DNA of 64,000 nt from Nymphaea colorata (Eukaryota; Streptophyta; Magnoliopsida; Nymphaeales; Nymphaeaceae). The notes beneath the pieces were generated by a model that saw only the letters and a program-made list of their open reading frames with translations, had not been told where the DNA came from and did not search any database. Where the stretch lies: contig NC_045142.1 of NCBI RefSeq assembly GCF_008831285.2, forward strand, positions 10,163,952 to 10,227,951. The letters are read 5' to 3'. Below are positions 60,963 through 64,000 of this stretch, in pieces. The stretch's first letter is position 1; each line of letters opens with the position of its first letter. The position numbers and the translations under genes were made by a program.

Positions 60963-63900
60963 GTCCAAAGCTCTTAGTTGTCGCGTCCGGATCAGATGGA
61001 TCCGGGTCGGAAATCTTCTTTGGTTTGGATAAGGCGTCCTAGTCTTCGACGGCTTTACCTACTTCTACTATTTAAAACCTTTTATTGGCATTTAAGTTAA
61101 TTACGTTTAGTGGTGGATACCGGATCGGCCCTAAATAGGACCGACAGCTCCGAGCCCTAACCGACTTGATAAGTCTCCAACGCCTCCCCGTGCATTCGGA
61201 GGGGCATCAAATGAATCGGGTTTGATTGAGATCCGACCATATGTAACCCGTTTCTACAAAGTGGGAAGTAGGGTGCTGGGGAGGGGTTGAAGATTTTTTT
61301 TTTCTTTTTTTTTAGTTAAAAGTCCATACAATATAAAAAAAATAACACCTATAAAAATCAAACTAAACGCCGATCACCACCCAGCTTCGCCTCTCACAAC
61401 AACAAAGTGAGAAGTTGCGTATGATTATTTGACGCCATTTCAAGTTTTTTCAATAGGTGCATGTGTCATATTACTAGGGCGGAGCTAAAAATTTTTTGTG
61501 GCAAGTACCAAACTATACTTTTAAAATTTTAACAGGGGTTAAAATAAAAGTTTTCAAATTTTTTATGCATATTAAACTATTTCTTTTAGATTTATATATA
61601 AATTTTTAAAATTTGTTAGTTAGCTTAATTCATACTTTCTTTTTTAGGGTTCAAGTATACCCAGTTGTCGAGGTTGGACATGCCATACACGTCGTTCAGT
61701 TTTGAACCGTGTTTGTTACGTCAACCAAGAAAGAAATGTTTTTGAGAGTGACATCTGATTTTTTACATGAGAAAAATGACGACCAAGTCTTTTTTCCATT
61801 TCCCGTGGGCGCTATGTTCCTGTGTCTTAAGGCGGTAGGGCGCGGCATCTAAGCTGAATGGTGCACCGTTGCTATCGCTGACACCGACGCAGCTCAGGAC
61901 CCCGGAGGCAGGGGGAATGGGGGGGCCTTCGGGCCTTTTTCGGGCGATGGGATTAATACCCCTTGCTCACCCGGAAGTCTTTTTTCCATTATATAAATCT
62001 TTTTCCATTATATAAACTATGAGAAATGAAAAAAAAAAGTATGAAAATTTTACTTACCAAGTCAGCATCATGAGGGCAGTATTTTTTTTAGAAGGAACGT
62101 TTAGATGACACCTTATTTGTAAAAAAAAAAAAAAAGTCAAGTTAAAGGCAAAATCAGTTTTTCTCCAAAGACACTTGTCACCTAAGCGCCTGGTTTGGTA
62201 GTTGGCCAATATTTGGTTAGATGGATAAGGTGATGAAAATAATAAGAAGATGGTGGTCTAGGATAGTTTGGTGGAAGTTTAATTAAGGTTCAAATTAACC
62301 GGTTATTAACGGATGCTTTGCGGTCAACGCGGTCGGTGAGGTCGCCGGTCAGGAGGAGACAGCGCGTTTCTTCGTTACACGTTCAACGTGGGCCGCGTAC
62401 AGTTAAATAAACTAAGAAAAGCCAGTCCGATATTAACGGGAGAAAAAGAACTTGAAGTTCTCCGGACGTTGACTCCGAGCAGCCGACGAAGAATCTGGTG
62501 AAATAATAATTTAAAGTCAAGGTTGGCCCAAGAAGGCTCTAACACAGGGTCCGCGTGGCTTGTCCGAACCCTAACTAGGTCACACTTGATAAGCGATTCG
62601 ATCTTCTTTCCTTTTATTTTGAAATTTAAAAGTATTTATTTATTTTTCTTTTCTTTTATTTTGAAATTTAAAATTATTTATTTAAAATTATTTGAAGACT
62701 TAGATGAGAAGTGGGACACCCATATACTTGAATTGGTTATTTAATCTGGTTTGTGAATTGAATTGACGATGTTACCGCTTGATTCACCATTCAGTTGTGA
62801 AGTGAAAAAAATTACAAGAATTTATTTCCCTAAAAAATAAATTATTTCCCTGCTTAAAACTAAAAGATGTCTCGTTCAGGCAAACTATTGAGGGAAAGGA
62901 AGAGAATGGAAAGGAAAGAGAATGATAATCAATTCTTTTCCCTTCTAATCTCTCCATTTTCGAAGGAATTGGATTTACGTAAAAAACTTATTTCCTTCCT
63001 CTCATTTTCCTTTCCTTTCCCTTGCACAGTTATTAGTTCTTTCTTCCTTTCCCTCCATATTAATTAAGCATTCAAACACAAGAAAGAGCCTTCTTTCCAT
63101 TCCTTTCCCTCCCTCTCCCTCCATCCAAACAGGCTGTTAAGGCGCATGCCATGTTTCACTATAAGAAGAATAAGAAGTCAAAGCTTTATTCATGGCCAAT
63201 GAGAGACAAGCCTTTGTGAAAAGTGGGTAAAATCTAATGTAGAAAACTTTTCCATGTTTGATACTCTTAGTATGAGTTTTATAGTTTATATATGTCCAAG
63301 TGAAAAGATTTTCGGGCCGTCGAAGGTCCAAATGCGAGTAGTGTTTATATGTGAAAATCTCTGAATTATTTTTAACTAGATTGTTGCGTTTGTGTTTTGG
63401 TAGATCCTTAGTTTAAAACTAACTGAGGATCTCAATAATGTGGATTTTAAATCCACTTTATATGTTAAAATCATGAATTTAAGGTTAGGTGGGAGTGTGT
63501 TCTGACCTTAAATTCATGGATATGTGATTTCAGATCGTTGTGGATCTCAAATGGCGAAACAAACAAGTTTTTAGATTGAATTTTTCTACTAATCAGTAAT
63601 TAAGCACAAATTCTTCTTTAAGTATTTTTCTTGTCCCCCATTTCAAGAAGGTGTTTGATGGCATAGATACTGACTTGAGAGTGAACCTTTATTGCTGTTT
63701 CAAACATGAACTTGTATCTTTAAAAGGAGGTGACAATTTCTCCCTCCATGGGAACCTTTTCACCCTCTCTCTCTCTCTCCCATTCAAGCTTCAATTCTTT
63801 TAGGAGCACTCAAGCATATAAACAATCAAATATTTCACAATAATAATATTAAAAAATAAACATCTTTTGTGATTCTGGTGTAGGCAACTGCCCACATCAG

Positions 63901-64000
63901 CCCTCATGTGGCCCTGCGCCTGCTCTATGGTTGCACATTATGCCGCCAGCTCTTGTGCATCTTCTCTGCCTTCAAAGGGTTCTTGCAATAGCATCCGACT
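60963..64000. other. Non-coding 3' end of the window
   Basis: No gene is recognised. AT-rich sequence with GGATCC-rich degenerate stretches (60980-61250), transposon-like phrases (61478 'ctagggcggagctaaaa'), and the GC-rich insertion at 61801-61974. The last 140 bases turn GC-richer and repeat the phrase 'ggtgtaggca(a/g)' also seen at 5907, so they are probably transposon debris and not a gene start. Confidence 0.45.
61801..61974. mobile_element. GC-rich 174-bp insertion with 16-bp direct repeats
   Basis: The direct repeat AAGTCTTTTTTCCATT occurs perfectly at 61785-61800 and 61975-61990. The enclosed 174 bp is strongly GC-rich in an AT-rich setting, with a potential hairpin ggggccttcgggcc near 61924. 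A long perfect target duplication with no inverted ends suggests retroposition of a small RNA or a SINE. I see no clear tRNA A/B boxes and no poly(A) tail, so the class is open. Confidence 0.6.

Noticed and set aside
1-64000. tRNA, rRNA, CRISPR array or bacterial-type operon
   Set aside because: I looked for tRNA B-box sequences, rRNA blocks and regularly spaced short repeats and found none. The 502-bp units are direct tandem copies without spacers.

Overview
This is nuclear DNA of a flowering plant. The evidence is GT-AG introns, AT-rich intergenic DNA with many TA/GA microsatellites, MITE-like elements, an integrated plant pararetrovirus and several recognisable plant genes. Sequence alone does not fix the species. 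The long introns (5.8 kb in a 90-residue gene, 3-4 kb in ORC1) point to a TE-rich genome of moderate to large size.

Layout: 1-12.5 kb is gene-poor. It holds one doubtful small ORF and several repeat families. At 12.5-15.8 kb lies a complete five-exon gene on + for the mitochondrial CBS-pair protein CBSX3 (206 aa). Convergent to it, 17.1-23.2 kb, is a three-exon gene on - for LSM6 (90 aa), whose first intron holds a MITE. At 23.5-39.2 kb is the most unusual structure: a direct duplication of about 1.7-1.9 kb carrying the last two exons and 3' flank of ORC1. Its two copies flank a decayed caulimovirid-like element (25.4-29.4 kb, -) and an 8-kb tandem array of about 502-bp units (29.4-37.5 kb). 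ORC1 itself, a 16-exon gene on - (54,684 to 38,430, 858 aa, with BAH, PHD, AAA+ and winged-helix parts), uses the copy nearest to it. The far copy has lost a splice acceptor and its reading frame.

Divergent from ORC1 is a single-exon gene on + (57.6-58.0 kb) for a 154-aa protein I do not recognise. Both promoters carry exact E2F consensus sites, one at ORC1 and three within 45 bp at the neighbour, which suggests joint S-phase expression. A two-exon gene on - (59.3-60.5 kb) encodes a 252-aa protein of unknown function, with a cluster of ACGT-core motifs upstream. The last 3 kb are non-coding and include a GC-rich 174-bp insertion bounded by a perfect 16-bp direct repeat.

Genes with a known role: origin licensing (ORC1), U6 snRNA/mRNA decay (LSM6) and mitochondrial redox control (CBSX3). 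All exon joins were worked out by hand from reading frame, GT-AG sites and family knowledge. No alignment was run.
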